From NCBI GenBank assembly GCA_030549175.1, contig JAUKUA010000004.1:806001-870000 (forward strand): a stretch of DNA of 64,000 bases, read 5' to 3'. This DNA is from Lasiosphaeris hirsuta. Taxonomy: Eukaryota > Ascomycota > Sordariomycetes > Sordariales > Lasiosphaeriaceae. The position numbers and the translations under genes are program-made. Below are positions 1 to 11,700 of this stretch, in pieces (within the stretch, counting starts at the first letter, position 1; each line of letters starts with the position of its first letter). The notes beneath the pieces are model-generated. The model did no database searches. It was not told the origin of the DNA and worked only from the letters and a program-made list of their open reading frames with translations.

Positions 1-1994
1 TCCTTTCGAAGGCGGTATGTAGAAATCGAGCCTTGAACCATGGTCGGTCTTGCCACTTCAGTTGGCATTTTGTGTAGCGGGAGTCGCCAGTTGAAATTGC
101 ACTTTGAAATTTCCCCGCCGGGGCTTCCTCGCCTGGGCGGGCGTATTTATTTATCGTTGTCACCCCACCCACCATTCGATGCCTTTCCACAGGCGCATCA
201 GAGCCTCATCACCGCAGCGGCTCCCTCTCGCATCAGTCATCTGTCGCTGGCCATCTAGCCGGGCCGTACCACCCAACAGCGACCCCACCCAAGTTTGACC
301 CCGGCACAACGACTTCATCAACCCCTTGACCATCCGAGTTCTAAACTTTGCAGTTTGAGAAGTTCGCATTTGATGCGAGCGATATGGACGCTTGGAACCT
401 TTGAAGCAGTTTTCCAGTGCACAATAGCTGCTGGTAGGGTGCAGTATCCAAGTCGAAAGTTGTCGGCTTGGGCTAGGCGGCCTCCCGCAGCTGATCGTGG
501 CTGAGCTGAGCTTCCATTTCAGGCAATTTAGCGGCGCTCAACCCCAACCCTCCATTCTCCTTATCGGGCGCCAACGTGCTCCTTCAGGGCTAAAATCGTA
601 GTGATCGGGACGGGGATGATACGCTGACTAAGGTAAACATCAGAATGAAAACTACAAACCATAGCGAGTCCCCACTGTGAAACTCTAAGTGCCTATCATT
701 ACGACATTATCCACACTTGAGCATCTCTTTTTACAACTCAATAAATCAACTTGTAGTCTAAATAAGCTCAAAGATAGCGACCGAGTAACACCAACTACCA
801 AGCCCATTTCTCTAGATCGAGAGGGAACACGAGACTGAGTACGTGGCAATATAAAGGGTCTCTACTATCGATAAAGACCTCGGTAAAGTCCTGTAAGGGA
901 AGTGTCAAGGTTGTGCTCGCATTGTGAACACAGCAACACTATGGTCCAATTAGAAGAGCACTCCATGTGCTCCGTGAACAGAAGCGAACAGAGCCAGTTT
1001 CTTATTGGGTTAAACCACCATAAGGTACAGAGGGCCTCAAAAGCCGCCAGGTGCTGGATCAGAAGCCGCGAAGCAGAGGGCTGCCCACATTTTCTCGTCC
1101 TGTAAATCCACCTCAACACGGCGTCACCCTTCCCACTACATTCTGAAGGGGGCGACACGCAGCTGTGACCCTGCCAACGCAAGAGTAGAAGGCTATTCGG
1201 GGCATCAACATCGACGGGATCCTCCAAAACTTCCGAAGCACCCTCGCTTCCCCTATCTAACTGCCCAACGCCAACAGCTGCGACAACACGGCCCTCACTA
1301 ACGATATCCTAAACCCTGATCTCCCGGCCGAGTCTCATACTAAAGCCGTGGCTGTATCGCCGCTTGTGGAGTTGCAGTTCGACTCGACTCTCCTCAAGGT
1401 GTTCACTGTCCTTGAAGGAATTGTGCTAGTGTCGCTGTGGATGGCTTTGCTTTAGATTTTCTCGCCGTGGTTGTCTAGTGTTGGGCTGCCGATTGCTACT
1501 ACCAAGGTATATGAAAGAGAAGGTGTTTACGCAGGAGGTGCAACGAGATTGCTATGAGCCTCTAGCGACCACAATGAGTCTTCTGAGAGAGAACATTTAC
1601 TGGCAACCCTCCTGTGCATATCCTCGCTGCCACAACTTGAAATACATTCACCGCGTCAAGGTTTCCGTGCCAAGACGCATAGTAAAGTGCTGTCCGATGA
1701 ATGAGGTCGTCCATGACGTGGAGGCAAAAATATTTCGAGAATTTCCAATTCCAAGATAGGGACCATCGATGCCACTGAAAGCGGTGAGCCGTCCAGAGGT
1801 TGATCTGCAGCCTGGGCCCCCTGTCCCACCCAGTCGTCTGCCACTGTGGGGACAAGACGCCAATTGAACTCGGACACCAGGCGTTGCTCGGAATTGTCCT
1901 ATTGTAGTCTGTCATGGCCTGTCGCAGCCATCCACCGCAATCTCGTCTTGCCACGAAGAGTTTGGATTCGACATATTGCAGTATCAATCAATCA
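1..1994. other. Gene-poor stretch, no supported gene
   Basis: I find no convincing coding exon or known element here. The open frames are short, lack family motifs and overlap each other on both strands. The part around 660-860 is AT-richer than its flanks and could be decayed repeat DNA, but no terminal repeats were seen. Confidence 0.4.
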
Positions 1995-2100
1995 GGCAAC
2001 TTGGCCGAGCGGTCTAAGGCGCCACGTTAAGGAGCACCCTTAATACAATCTTGGGATTCCGTGGTCCGAAAGGGCGTGAGTTCGAATCTCACAGTTGTCA
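1995..2100 (+). tRNA. tRNA-Leu (anticodon AAG) with intron
   Basis: A full cloverleaf can be drawn. The acceptor stem GGCAACT (1995-2001) pairs with AGTTGTC (2093-2099), with one G-U pair, and A2100 is the discriminator base. The D arm carries the A box GCCGAGCGG. The anticodon stem is CCACG/CGTGG with anticodon AAG at 2029-2031. An intron of about 26 nt (2033-2058) sits one base after the anticodon. A leucine-type long variable arm precedes the T arm GTGAG-TTCGAAT-CTCAC. It decodes CUU/CUC leucine codons. Confidence 0.93.
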
Positions 2101-2103
2101 TTC

Positions 2104-2109
2104 TTTTTT
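2104..2109 (+). terminator. RNA polymerase III terminator of tRNA-Leu
   Basis: A run of six T lies four bases after the tRNA 3' end, the usual pol III stop signal. Confidence 0.75.
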
Positions 2110-2371
2110 CCCTTTCTGTCATCTTGTCAGCCCCTTTTCACCATTTCTTTTCCATGCGCACTCAGCTAATAGGAATGTCAGTGGCGCCTCCTCGCGGTAT
2201 GTGGAACGCCGCCGTCAAGAATGGCGGCGCAACAACTCGTTCCTTTTTCCGCCGTCGGATCTCAGCCTCAGCTAGTGGAACCTACATGCAGACGCCCGAA
2301 CCCAAAGCCTTCTTAAAGGCCACCCTCCCCTAAGTCTGAATTTTACTCTTTTTGTGTTCACTAAAGCTACC

Positions 2372-3712
2372 ATGGCAGAGCCCCGCCCCCGCATCGTAGT
2401 CCTCTGCGACGGAACGTGGTGCGGCCGCGAGACCGGGACGCGCACCAACATCTACCGCCTCGCCAAGCTCTTCGGCGTCGACATTGACGACCCCGACACC
2501 ACCGAAGCCCAATTCCGCCCCCCTGCTTTCCCCCCTTTCCCCACCCTCATCCACGCACGCTACCGCCACGGCGTTGGCCTCGGCAGCACCTTCCTCGACT
2601 ACCTCTTCCACGGCATCACTGCCCAAGACCTCGCCGACGAGGTCATCGCCGCCTACCGCTACATCGTCGAGTCTTATACGCCCGACTACGAGATCTGGCT
2701 GTTTGGCCTCAGCCGCGGCGCCTACACGGTGCGCGCCGTCGCGGGCATGATTAACAACTGCGGCGTCCTGCGCCCGCGCGACGACGAGGCCCAGACAGAC
2801 TTGCTCTGCCGTGAGGCCTACCGCATGTACCGCTCCAACGACCCGGTGAACGACCCGCACAGCCCGCAGATGGTCGGTTTCCGCGCGCGCATGGCCTGGC
2901 CGCTCATCGGGGACGGGGAGCAGGCGCGGCCGCCGGTGCGGTTCATGGGGCTGTTTGACACGGTCGGCGGGCTGGGGATTCCGACGTTTACCGGGGGCGT
3001 GGGACTGGAGTGGCCCGAGTTTCACAACGATGTGGTCTCGTCAGTCGTGCAGGATGTTTGCCAGCTGCTGTCGGTGCACGATCGGTTCTACATCTTCCAG
3101 CCGTGCCTGGCCCGACGCAAGGGCGGGCGCGCGGGAATTGACGAGGAGTGGCTGCCCGGGGCGCACTATGATCTGGGACGGCAGCGGTTCCAGTTCTGGC
3201 GGAGCGGCGCGGGCGCGGTCGAGAGGCTTTTTGGGGCTGTGGGGAGTTTGCCGGTGGTTGGTTGGAGGAGGGTTATCGAGCCTAACGAGGTGTTGTCAGA
3301 TCTTGCCCTGTGGAAGATGTTGAAGCGGATTGGGGAGCATGATGAGGGCCATTTGCTTATCTCGCAGTCGGTGCTGGATGCCGAGATGGCCAAACTAGTC
3401 GGCGCCATGACGGAGAGGCAAAGGTTGGGGAGTGGTGATGTCTATGCCCACATTTCCGAGTATGTTCCATTCGGGAGCTCGATTGAGCGGCTGATCTCGC
3501 ATGTTGCAGGCGGTATCGGCATCTGGAATCTGTTTGTCGACTTGAGAGAGCGGGTGATTCCAAACGATGACGCGAATGTGTACCCATTCTTCAGGATGGA
3601 TACCAACACAGACATGCAATCGGTGGGGCAGCTTGCTGATATCACGGAAGCGCGATATCCAGCAAAGACGGCGCTGTCGTGGGCTTTGAGATCGGGTAGA
3701 GCGTGGCCCTAA
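2372..3712 (+). CDS. DUF2235 (Tle1-like) alpha/beta hydrolase
   Basis: This is an intronless gene of 446 residues. The start chosen is the ATG in context ACCATGG; an upstream in-frame ATG at 2354 has a weaker context. The N-terminus RIVVLCDGTW, followed by the TNIYRLA segment, is the hallmark of DUF2235, the fold shared with bacterial type VI phospholipase effectors of the Tle1 family. The nucleophile elbow GLSRGAY (residues about 114-120), the GLFDTVGG segment with the likely acid, and the late GAHYDLG segment with the likely His give a complete Ser-Asp-His triad. No signal peptide or membrane span is seen, so it is probably cytosolic. The substrate is not predictable; an esterase or phospholipase activity is inferred from the family. 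It lies between a tRNA and a convergent SesB-like hydrolase gene. Confidence 0.88.
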   Translation: MAEPRPRIVVLCDGTWCGRETGTRTNIYRLAKLFGVDIDDPDTTEAQFRPPAFPPFPTLIHARYRHGVGLGSTFLDYLFHGITAQDLADEVIAAYRYIVESYTPDYEIWLFGLSRGAYTVRAVAGMINNCGVLRPRDDEAQTDLLCREAYRMYRSNDPVNDPHSPQMVGFRARMAWPLIGDGEQARPPVRFMGLFDTVGGLGIPTFTGGVGLEWPEFHNDVVSSVVQDVCQLLSVHDRFYIFQPCLARRKGGRAGIDEEWLPGAHYDLGRQRFQFWRSGAGAVERLFGAVGSLPVVGWRRVIEPNEVLSDLALWKMLKRIGEHDEGHLLISQSVLDAEMAKLVGAMTERQRLGSGDVYAHISEYVPFGSSIERLISHVAGGIGIWNLFVDLRERVIPNDDANVYPFFRMDTNTDMQSVGQLADITEARYPAKTALSWALRSGRAWP

Positions 3713-3946
3713 CCATGCATGCCCTCTACACTACCAATGTAAATAGGTTGCACGTGTCCTAAGTTGTGGAGTCTTCTGAGCTAGGTTGGAAGGGTGAATT
3801 GATCGTGGCTCGCTGAGATAAATGATCGAGAAGCATTCCCGACGCCATTGAAAAAAACCGGAGACTTGACTCCATCGTACAATCTACGCACATCGATTTG
3901 GTATAAAAGAGAAGTAAAGAAAACAAAGGGAGCAAAACAGAGAAAC

Positions 3947-5198
3947 TCATGCCTTGCCGGCGTCGTACAAGGGTGGCCGAGAATGCTGTAATTCTCTGGC
4001 TTCGGTCATTCGCAGCGACTGCATCATAGATTTCTCGTCCTCCCATCTCTGCGCGACTATATCTGGCGCATCGCGGACATATCGACGCAATGCTGCGGCG
4101 ACAATTCTGTAGCCCGGTGCGGCTCGTGAGGCGAATCTGCATATGCTTCTATGGTCATATGGCAGCCCAGCCCTGTCAGTGTTGTCGAGGATTGGTGCGG
4201 CCGAACTTTGTTCCACAACCTGGTAGTCGTCAGTAAACCGAGAAGGAATTCAAAACGCAACCCGGGACGCCGTACATAGTCATATTTGGTTATGAGATCA
4301 GTTTTGTGCTGCTCCCAAAAGAAGTACATGCAAAAACGCTTCATCAGAGGGACAAAGTTGTCGGTAATTTCTTGCAGCACTTCGGATCCTGTCTCGATAC
4401 TGGCAACTAGTTGCGGGCTGGTGTCAACCATCTTGGTTGGCACAAAAGAATCTACCAACTTCTGAGCAAAGGATCCTAGCTTGGCCTTATCGCTGCCGCC
4501 GTGGGGTGTTGCCAGGAAGAGGATGCCGTATGTGGAGACGAAAATGGAGCGGAGATGCTCGATCCTGTTTCCCGTTCGGCTTGCTGAGTACACCAGAGCC
4601 TGAAAGGGTGAGGATGTTAGTCAGGAGCTCGTATCGGATTTTCAGTAGGGGAGATATGCCCTTTTCACAAGGATGCCGCCAAGTGAGTGACACACGAAGA
4701 TAATGGGGCGATCAACGGCGTCGGCGAGCTGAATCAATTGTCAACCAGTGCGGGGGGGTTATGGTTGTATGGATGCCGGATGACGGACTTCTCTATCAGC
4801 CACAAGTTCAGCGACGAGAGTCTGCGCATGCTGCAGTATTCGATCTGAAGAGGTCTTGCCTAGCACATTGGCCACAGTGGCGGGGTAGCTGAATGTCAAA
4901 ACGCGGCAGCTTGGAAGGTCTCTTGGGAGCATATCAGGGTCGCTAAGCCAGCATTGCCCCAATGTCTTTGACGTGAAAGTCCGGAATGCATCTCCGTTCA
5001 ACCCGTGGACTGCCACAATACTGAAGCCTGTCAACCATCATGTGTGCGTGAGATAAGATGCAGAAATGGAACTCACTCAACAACCGGGTCATGCCCGCAG
5101 TAAATTTCCGTCAGAGCGGCGGGTTCAATGTCGGAACCGGTCGCTTCGATCTTCTCCGTGGCCAGCCTTTTCAGCACGTTTCTCGGGTTCTTGAGCAT
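3947..5198 (-). CDS. SesB-like alpha/beta hydrolase (stand-alone, DUF676 type)
   Basis: Five exons (5198-5077, 5020-4789, 4728-4660, 4599-4276, 4219-3947) join to 340 codons including stop. Exon junctions rebuild family motifs: DIVAVHGLNGD at the oxyanion strand, the nucleophile elbow FVCHSLGGILVKR with its Ser, LFLATPHGG, FWEQHKT, and a C-terminal DHRSICRFASRAAPGYR segment that carries the likely catalytic His. This is the lipase-like domain found at the N-terminus of many fungal NLRs, but no NB-ARC or NACHT domain follows, so it is either a free hydrolase or an NLR effector domain on its own. The intron 4600-4659 appears to use a GC donor. The first exon is uncertain: the frame is open upstream of the ATG used and a further 5' exon may exist. 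Its paralogue is the effector domain of the NLR at 8739. Confidence 0.75.
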
Positions 5199-5729
5199 GG
5201 CTTGAATCGCAGCTTGCACGCCGTCCCTACACCCACCAAGAACAATGCCGAAGAGTGCAGAGAAATGGCCGCCTTTTCAAGGACCGGGTAGGAATGGCAA
5301 TCCCAGGCCGAGATGAGAGCCTGGTCTCAACCGAGGTTGGAGCCTGTGTTAGCACAGCCGGTGCGCGGGGTCAGGGGTCAATGCATGCGAAGTAGCCAGT
5401 CGGCTACCCGTAGAGGTAGACGTGCGAGTGGATGAGAAGCGCACTGTGGTGATGGCGGTGTGGTCACCTTTCCCCCTGCGTGATGCCGGGCCATTGGTCG
5501 ACTGGGTCCTTGGCGGGTTTCGTGGTAATCACCGGGGGTTTCCCGCACATCGCGCAGCGCCCAACCAATTCGCATTGCAATTTACCGACGTGATAGCCTT
5601 TACTAACCTTCCTTTCCAACTGTCGCGGCATGCGAAAAGTCCATCATCATTACGTTCTGTATATTCTCCTGCCTTACCAACTGACTCAACTGTATCTCCC
5701 CTCCTAGGCCAGGAGCGATTCCCAGCGCC
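5199..5729. other. Divergent intergenic region
   Basis: This stretch separates the head-to-head SesB-like gene and P450. The part at 5199-5270 could still belong to an upstream exon of the SesB-like gene. No other gene is supported. Confidence 0.4.
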
Positions 5730-7436
5730 ATGCAGTTTGCAGCGCTGTCCGCCTTGCTGCTCCTCGCGGTAGTACTCAAGCATTATTGGAGCTGGAGACA
5801 GAGGCAAGAGGTAAGCACATCACACATCCGTTTGAGACGAAAAGAGGCTAACATGAGCAGGTACTTGACGCCATCGCTAGGGAACATGGCTGTCTCGACC
5901 CCCCTCTGCTCGAGAACCAGCGGCCCTTGGGAGTTGATCGCCTGGAGCAGATCTTCCGTGCCTCTGCGGAATCACGACTGATGGAGCTTTTCCTATTCCA
6001 CTTCCGGCAGACCGGTTACACGTTGAAGCAGATCTTCCTTCTGACCCCGGCATACGGGACAGTCGATCCAGCCAATCTCGAGGCTATTCTATCAACCAAG
6101 TTTGAAGGTGAGGATGTTGAGACGCATTTATTTCAAGTGAGGAAGGCGAGGCGTGGAAGCGTTCCAAACTTATGCTGCGACCGCAGCTCGTTCATCGGCA
6201 GTACGAGGATCTGAAGCTTTTTGATGAGCCGATGGACGATCTATTAGACAGCTTGCCGTCGTCTGGGGGCATCGTCGACCTGCAGGCTCTTTTCTTCCGG
6301 TTTACTTTGGATGTCACGACTGCCTTTCTTCTCGGAGAATCCATCCGCAGTCTAAAGTCATCGCCGGGCTCCCCGGAACAGAATTTCGCCGCAGCTTTTG
6401 ATCTCGCCCAGAGTTACATCATCCAGCGTTTCCGATTGCTTGATCTCTTCTGGCTTATTGGAGGGCGCAAGTTCTACGAGGCTTGTCGCCAGGTCAACGA
6501 GTTTGCAGATAAGGTGATTGAGCAGAATCTCCGAGACACTCCTTCCGAGGACGATGAGATAGAGACTGGGAGATACATCTTCTTAAGGAAGGTAGCCAAG
6601 TCGTTTCCGGATAGGGCTGCATTGAGGGGGCAGATTGTCAACATCTTGGTTGCCGGACGTGACACGACGGCCTGTCTTCTTTCATGGACGTTGTGAGTTA
6701 TCTGAACCCCGTCTGGGTCCACTATCTACCGAGCTGACAAATGCTAGCTACTTGCTTGTAAGGCACCCCAAGGTGATGGAAAAAGTGCGTGCCGAGATTT
6801 CAGCTCTCGGAGACGCAAAGTCCTTGACAAGGGATGATTTACGGAGTCTGAAGTACCTTCAGAACGTCCTCAAAGAAGGTATCATGCCTCAAATCCCCAA
6901 GTTGACCTGTACAGCTACTAATGGACGTCAGTGCTTCGGCTATATCCCTCGGTTCCCGTCAACACCCGCACTGCTGTCAAGACGACGGTTCTTCCAACCG
7001 GTGGGGGACCGGACCGAAAGTCTCCAGTCCTAGTCCCAGCTGGGAGTGCGGTTGCATATAGCGTTTACACGATGCACCGCCGTCCCGATCTATATGGACT
7101 CGACGCCGAGCTCTTCCGTCCCGAAAGGTGGGATGAAGATCTTCCTCTTTTCAAGGACCGGGTCAGCCACAATTATGGCTATCTGCCCTTTAGTGGCGGA
7201 CCGCGCATATGCCTAGGGAGTACGTCGCAATATCTTCAGTTTGGAATGCAGCTAACAAAGCACCAGTGGATTTCGCTTTGACCGAGGCGGCGTATACCAT
7301 CGTCTGCATCTTCCAGCGATATCCCGAAATTACGCTTCCCGAAGGGGAGAAGGCTGAAGTCGTTGGTCTTGAGAAGCAGACCGTGACTCTCGTGTTACAG
7401 ATTACAGATGGCTGTAAGGTCAAGTTAGGCTGCTGA
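5730..7436 (+). pseudogene. Cytochrome P450 of the CYP52-like group, internal lesion
   Basis: An N-terminal membrane anchor (about residues 3-18) is followed by a typical fungal alkane/fatty-acid-type P450. Introns fit at 5812-5861, near 6694-6749, 6875-6928 and 7221-7265. Preserved motifs are the I-helix VAGRDTT, the K-helix EVLR with ExxR, and the heme loop LPFSGGPRICLG. Between FEG (about 6108) and EGEAWKR (6142) the roughly 20-25 residues expected for the B'-C region are missing. The 34 intervening bases neither splice in frame nor encode them, and the downstream frame is shifted. I therefore call a probable pseudogene; an assembly deletion is the alternative. Apart from this spot the exons remain open and motifs intact, so the loss is recent. 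An intact enzyme would be ER-bound and reductase-dependent. Confidence 0.72.
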
Positions 7437-7471
7437 AACGTAAGTCCGCCTTCAAGGGACCCTGCAGCTGC

Positions 7472-7587
7472 AACGGCCAACAGCACCCCAACGGCCAACA
7501 GCACCCCAACGGCCAACAGCACCCCAACGGCCAACAGCACCCCAACGGCCAACAGCACCCCAACGGCCAACAGCACCCCAACGGCCA
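7472..7587 (+). repeat. 18-bp minisatellite, about 6.4 copies
   Basis: The unit AACGGCCAACAGCACCCC is repeated almost perfectly in direct tandem starting 36 bases after the P450 stop codon. The period is a multiple of three, so all frames stay open through the array on the minus strand. Confidence 0.95.
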
Positions 7588-8738
7588 CAATGAAGACGGG
7601 TTGTCTGCTTTCCAGTACCGTGCACACAACGACTGCAGCCAATCAGGGCATAGAATAGAGCAAACATGAAGAACCCCACAATTTAGGATAAGAAATCCCT
7701 AGCGTTAACCTTTCTCCCTCTCCATTCCGCTGCAACCTAATCTACACGGTAAGCCGTCCGATGTGAAACGACTTGCAAACTCTTGTCTTTCGGGTTCAAT
7801 AGGTGAAATACGAGATCGAAGCTCTGTTTCAAACCGAAGCACACAGCCTACCCACTAGCCGCCCGGAGAAGGAAAACAGTGGCTTATGGTGGCGCTGACA
7901 GCTTGCCCTGCTGGAAAAGATTCAGGTGACATTGATGGGGGGGCTCTACACTAAGGGCGCCCACACTGTGCCAAGAGCGCTAAAAGCGGCCCCGTTAGCA
8001 CACCCGCCCGCCCAGGCTGATCTGCAACTGCAGTGGGGAGCCACTAGCTGATGGGTACGTGGTGGGCTGGATCCATGTCGGGCGCGCCCTGCGCGGTCAC
8101 GCTGTCCACCAGACCACCTGCAGTGCTTTAATCTTCCAACTTGGCCTTATTCTGAGGAATCAGGCGGAAGTAGGCAAGTTCCTGCGCAGGATTGTCACTA
8201 CTTCATTACCCAACGATGCGAATCGTCCCTTTGCTGTTTCGGATGATGAAATTACGGGCGCGCTCAGAAAAAACGGGCTCCCCCGCCGGCTTGTCGCGGG
8301 CAGCCATCGGAGCTCCCGTCGCACATGGCTCAGCACAAATTGACATCTAGGGTCGATGCATTGGTCTAGGCAAGCGCACTGTACTAGACGCAGCCGCACC
8401 AAATTAACCGAAACTCAGAGGGCGGCTGTGTTTCGAACGTGCTTCTGCTGACAACAGACCAGCCTCCTGACAGCAGTTGTGACGGCGCTTCTGACAAGAC
8501 AAGTTGGAGAACTCCTCCGCGTCAACGAGCGATTCCACGGCCGTTGAGCCTTTTTCATCGAAAAGGCATGATTCTGTGGTGTGCAGTCACACCCTCCCTG
8601 CATCACTCGCCGCGACGAGGGTTCTGCCGCGGGTTCTAGCCGTGGGGGCCATCGGCTCGATGCGTCCACTGCGCAAGGAGTATCGTGTTGCTGACCTTGG
8701 CTCGAGAAATTTTCGGTCTGCAGCGCCAGGCAGGCATC
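7588..8738. other. Intergenic, nothing recognised
   Basis: This is 1.15 kb between the P450 and the NLR gene. The short open frames on both strands show no motif and no splice context. It presumably includes the NLR promoter. Confidence 0.5.
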
Positions 8739-11700
8739 ATGGGTCTCATAGACATTGAAGAAGGCGAAGACTCGCCCTCAGCTTCAACTTCATTCTCGGT
8801 TGAGTAAGCCACATTCCTTTGATGATGGGCCGACAATCTCGCTGACCCAACATGCCACAGTCTTGTGTTCGTCCACGGCCTCCGAGAACACGGCTTGAAG
8901 GCTTGGACCGATGCCAAGACTGGCGTCCTCTGGATGCGGGATCTTTTTCCCCACTCCCAGTACAAGGCGCGGTGTCTAGTTTACGAGTATGATGCTGAAA
9001 GACTTCTGGCTCCAGGCGGTCTCGCCACCGAAAGCATATACGATGAAGCCGTTGGGCTTATCAACCACCTAAATGCCGACCGAGAGCTTCTGGACGCCCA
9101 AGCACGGCCTATCATCTTCATTTGCCACGAGTTCGGTGGACTTCTCGTCAAGCGCGCCCTCGCCTACTCACACTCGAGGAACGATGTTAAGATTGACCAT
9201 CTGCGCTTCATCTTCAGGTCGACTTACGCCATCTTGTTCATGTCGACTCCGCATAGAGGCTTCAGCAAAGAGGCACTTATCATGCTCCATGGCAACAGCC
9301 ATTTAGGTCCGAGTCAGTTTAGTTTGAGCCTCCTTGAACACTCCGAAACCATCCAAGAAATCACCGACCAATTCGCCCCTCTCAGGAAGAATTTTCACGT
9401 CTCCAACTTCTGGGAGCAGAAGAAGACGACCCACGGAAACACGTCACTCTACGTGGTTGAGCGGGATTCTGCTGCTCCTCTCTGGGACGACGTGGTTCGA
9501 GGCGGCATCAACGCAACCCACTCAGACATGGTCAAGTTTGGTAGTCATCAGGCCCCTGGATATCGACTTGTTCTTGCCACCCTAAACAAGCATGTCAAAT
9601 CAGCTCCCGAAGAGATCGCTAAGAGGTGGGAGCAAGACTTGGAAATGGTAAGGAGGAGTCGAGAGCACGAAGCAGACAACCTTCTCCGTCCGGGCCGCGG
9701 CACTTCGGCGAACTCGAGCAGGCCGAGGCGATCAAGTTTTCAAGAACCCTACCCCCAGTCTATGCCAGCGCCCAGCCAAACACCAGTAAAGAGCACCGAA
9801 TCATTCGAGAGCCAGGACAGCGGGTCTGACGGGCCATCCACGCCGTTCATCAACATCCACTATCTTGTTCGGCAGCGTTCCGAGTACTTTGTCGGACGGC
9901 AGCAGCAAATGGTCACATTGAAGGAGAGATTCGGCACAGTGAGGCCGAGGTCTGGCAGGAAACCCAAAATCTTTGTGATATACGGTCTCCCCGGCTCCGG
10001 AAAAACCCAATTCTGTCTCCGGTATCTCGAAGAGAACCGCCACAGGTAAGTATATTGTTCCCGCGTCTCGTTCGGCTACATCTCTGACGTCACTTGAGGT
10101 ACTGGGGGATTTTCTGGATAGACTGTACCACCGAGGCCACGGCAGAAGAAAGTTTCGCTACGCTGGGACAGCTCTCAGGGAAAGGGGTTGAACCAGGTGC
10201 CGGGCAGCTTTGGCTCTCTCAAACCTCGGACCCGTGGCTTCTCGTGCTGGATAACGCCAATGATCCCGAGATGGAGCTGGAAAAGTTCCTTCCCGCCTCC
10301 GGGAATGGCCATGTCCTCATCACTTCTAGGAACCCCGCCGCTCAAATATACAACAACCTTGGCACTGTCAGATTCCACGGCATGGATCCTGAGGAGGCCG
10401 TGACGATGCTACTACAGCTGGCATACCCAGATAAGGAGCTCCTTTGCAAGTCGCTTGACAACAGGGAGCTGGCCAAGACGATTGCTTCGGAGCTGGGCTA
10501 TCTTGCGTTGGCCCTCAAACAGGCGGCATTCACCATCCGGCGAAAGCTCCTCCCTCTCGAGAGATACCTAAAATCCTTCCTTGGCTGTCGGAAAGAGCTT
10601 CTGAGCCGCCCCATCATCCGAAGCGCCACGGATGCCAACATTATCGCAACATGGGAGCTCCCGTTTACAGGGATTTCTAGCCGGGATACCATCGAGTACC
10701 GGGATGCGGTTGACATTCTTCACGTCTTGGCTTTTATGCATTTTGCGTCGATACCCCTTAGCATCTTCACCTTATGTTTTGACGGACTGAAAACGTCAAG
10801 CTACCTGAAAATACGACCCTTGGTCCTTGTGCAATCATCGTCCACGCAGGCAGTCGAGGACCGCATCCTCGCGGCTGCGCGAGTCCTCTACGAGCATTCC
10901 ATCATCTCGATCTCAGAGTCGGACGGGTTTGCTAGCGAAATAGGCAAATCCAGGAGGGTGCCTAAACGCTACTTCACCTTGCACCCTGCCATACACCAGT
11001 GGGCGCGAGAGCGACTCAGCACAAACGACTCTCAGGCGTGGTTGAGCTGCACAGCGGCCATCCTTGAGCACTCCATCACAGCCAACATGGACACTTCGGG
11101 CCGCGGATTCCGCCGCTTGCTGCTGCCTCACATTGACTCCTGCTTGCTCCAACTGCAGAATTCCTACGGCGCAGCCAAGTTCCCCCAAACGCCTGAGCAG
11201 GCCACCTACCTCGAGCGGTTCGCCATGGTCTACGCCGAAGCCGGCCGCTGGGAGCGGGCTAAGCCCCTCCAGCTCCGCGTCGTCGAATTTCGGCTCGAGC
11301 ATTTTGGCCGGGCCCACAGCGCTACTGTTTCTGCGAAGCGCAGTCTCGCCAACACATACTGGAACCTGTTCCATATTGAAAAATGCCTCGAGGTGCAGCA
11401 CAGCATTTGGCTGACCCAAAAGTTCTTCCGGCCCTCGCTCCGCGATTACCTCTGCTGGCCCGTCTGGAAGCCGACCTACCTCTCCCACATGCAGACGCTC
11501 GACGACCTGACGCGCTGCCTCTGGCTGGCCGGCAAGAACGACCTCTCGCGCCAGACGGGTGAGCGATGCCTCGCGGTCCTGACGCAGCGCCTCGGGCCCG
11601 ACGACCCCCTCACCGTCTCGGCCATGTTCAACCTGGCCCGCACCTACCTGCACCTCGGCAACCGCAATACCGAGGCCCTGCGCCTGCTGGAGTATACGCT

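Noticed and set aside
1478..1987. Overlapping frames on both strands in the first 2 kb
   Set aside because: No motif in either; mutual overlap suggests chance.
2330..3025. Minus-strand frame of 231 residues opposite the DUF2235 gene
   Set aside because: Shadow frame; the plus strand carries the hydrolase motifs.
7420..7679. Minus-strand frames with repeated GVLLAV or GCCWPL units
   Set aside because: They are the translation of the 18-bp minisatellite, not a protein.
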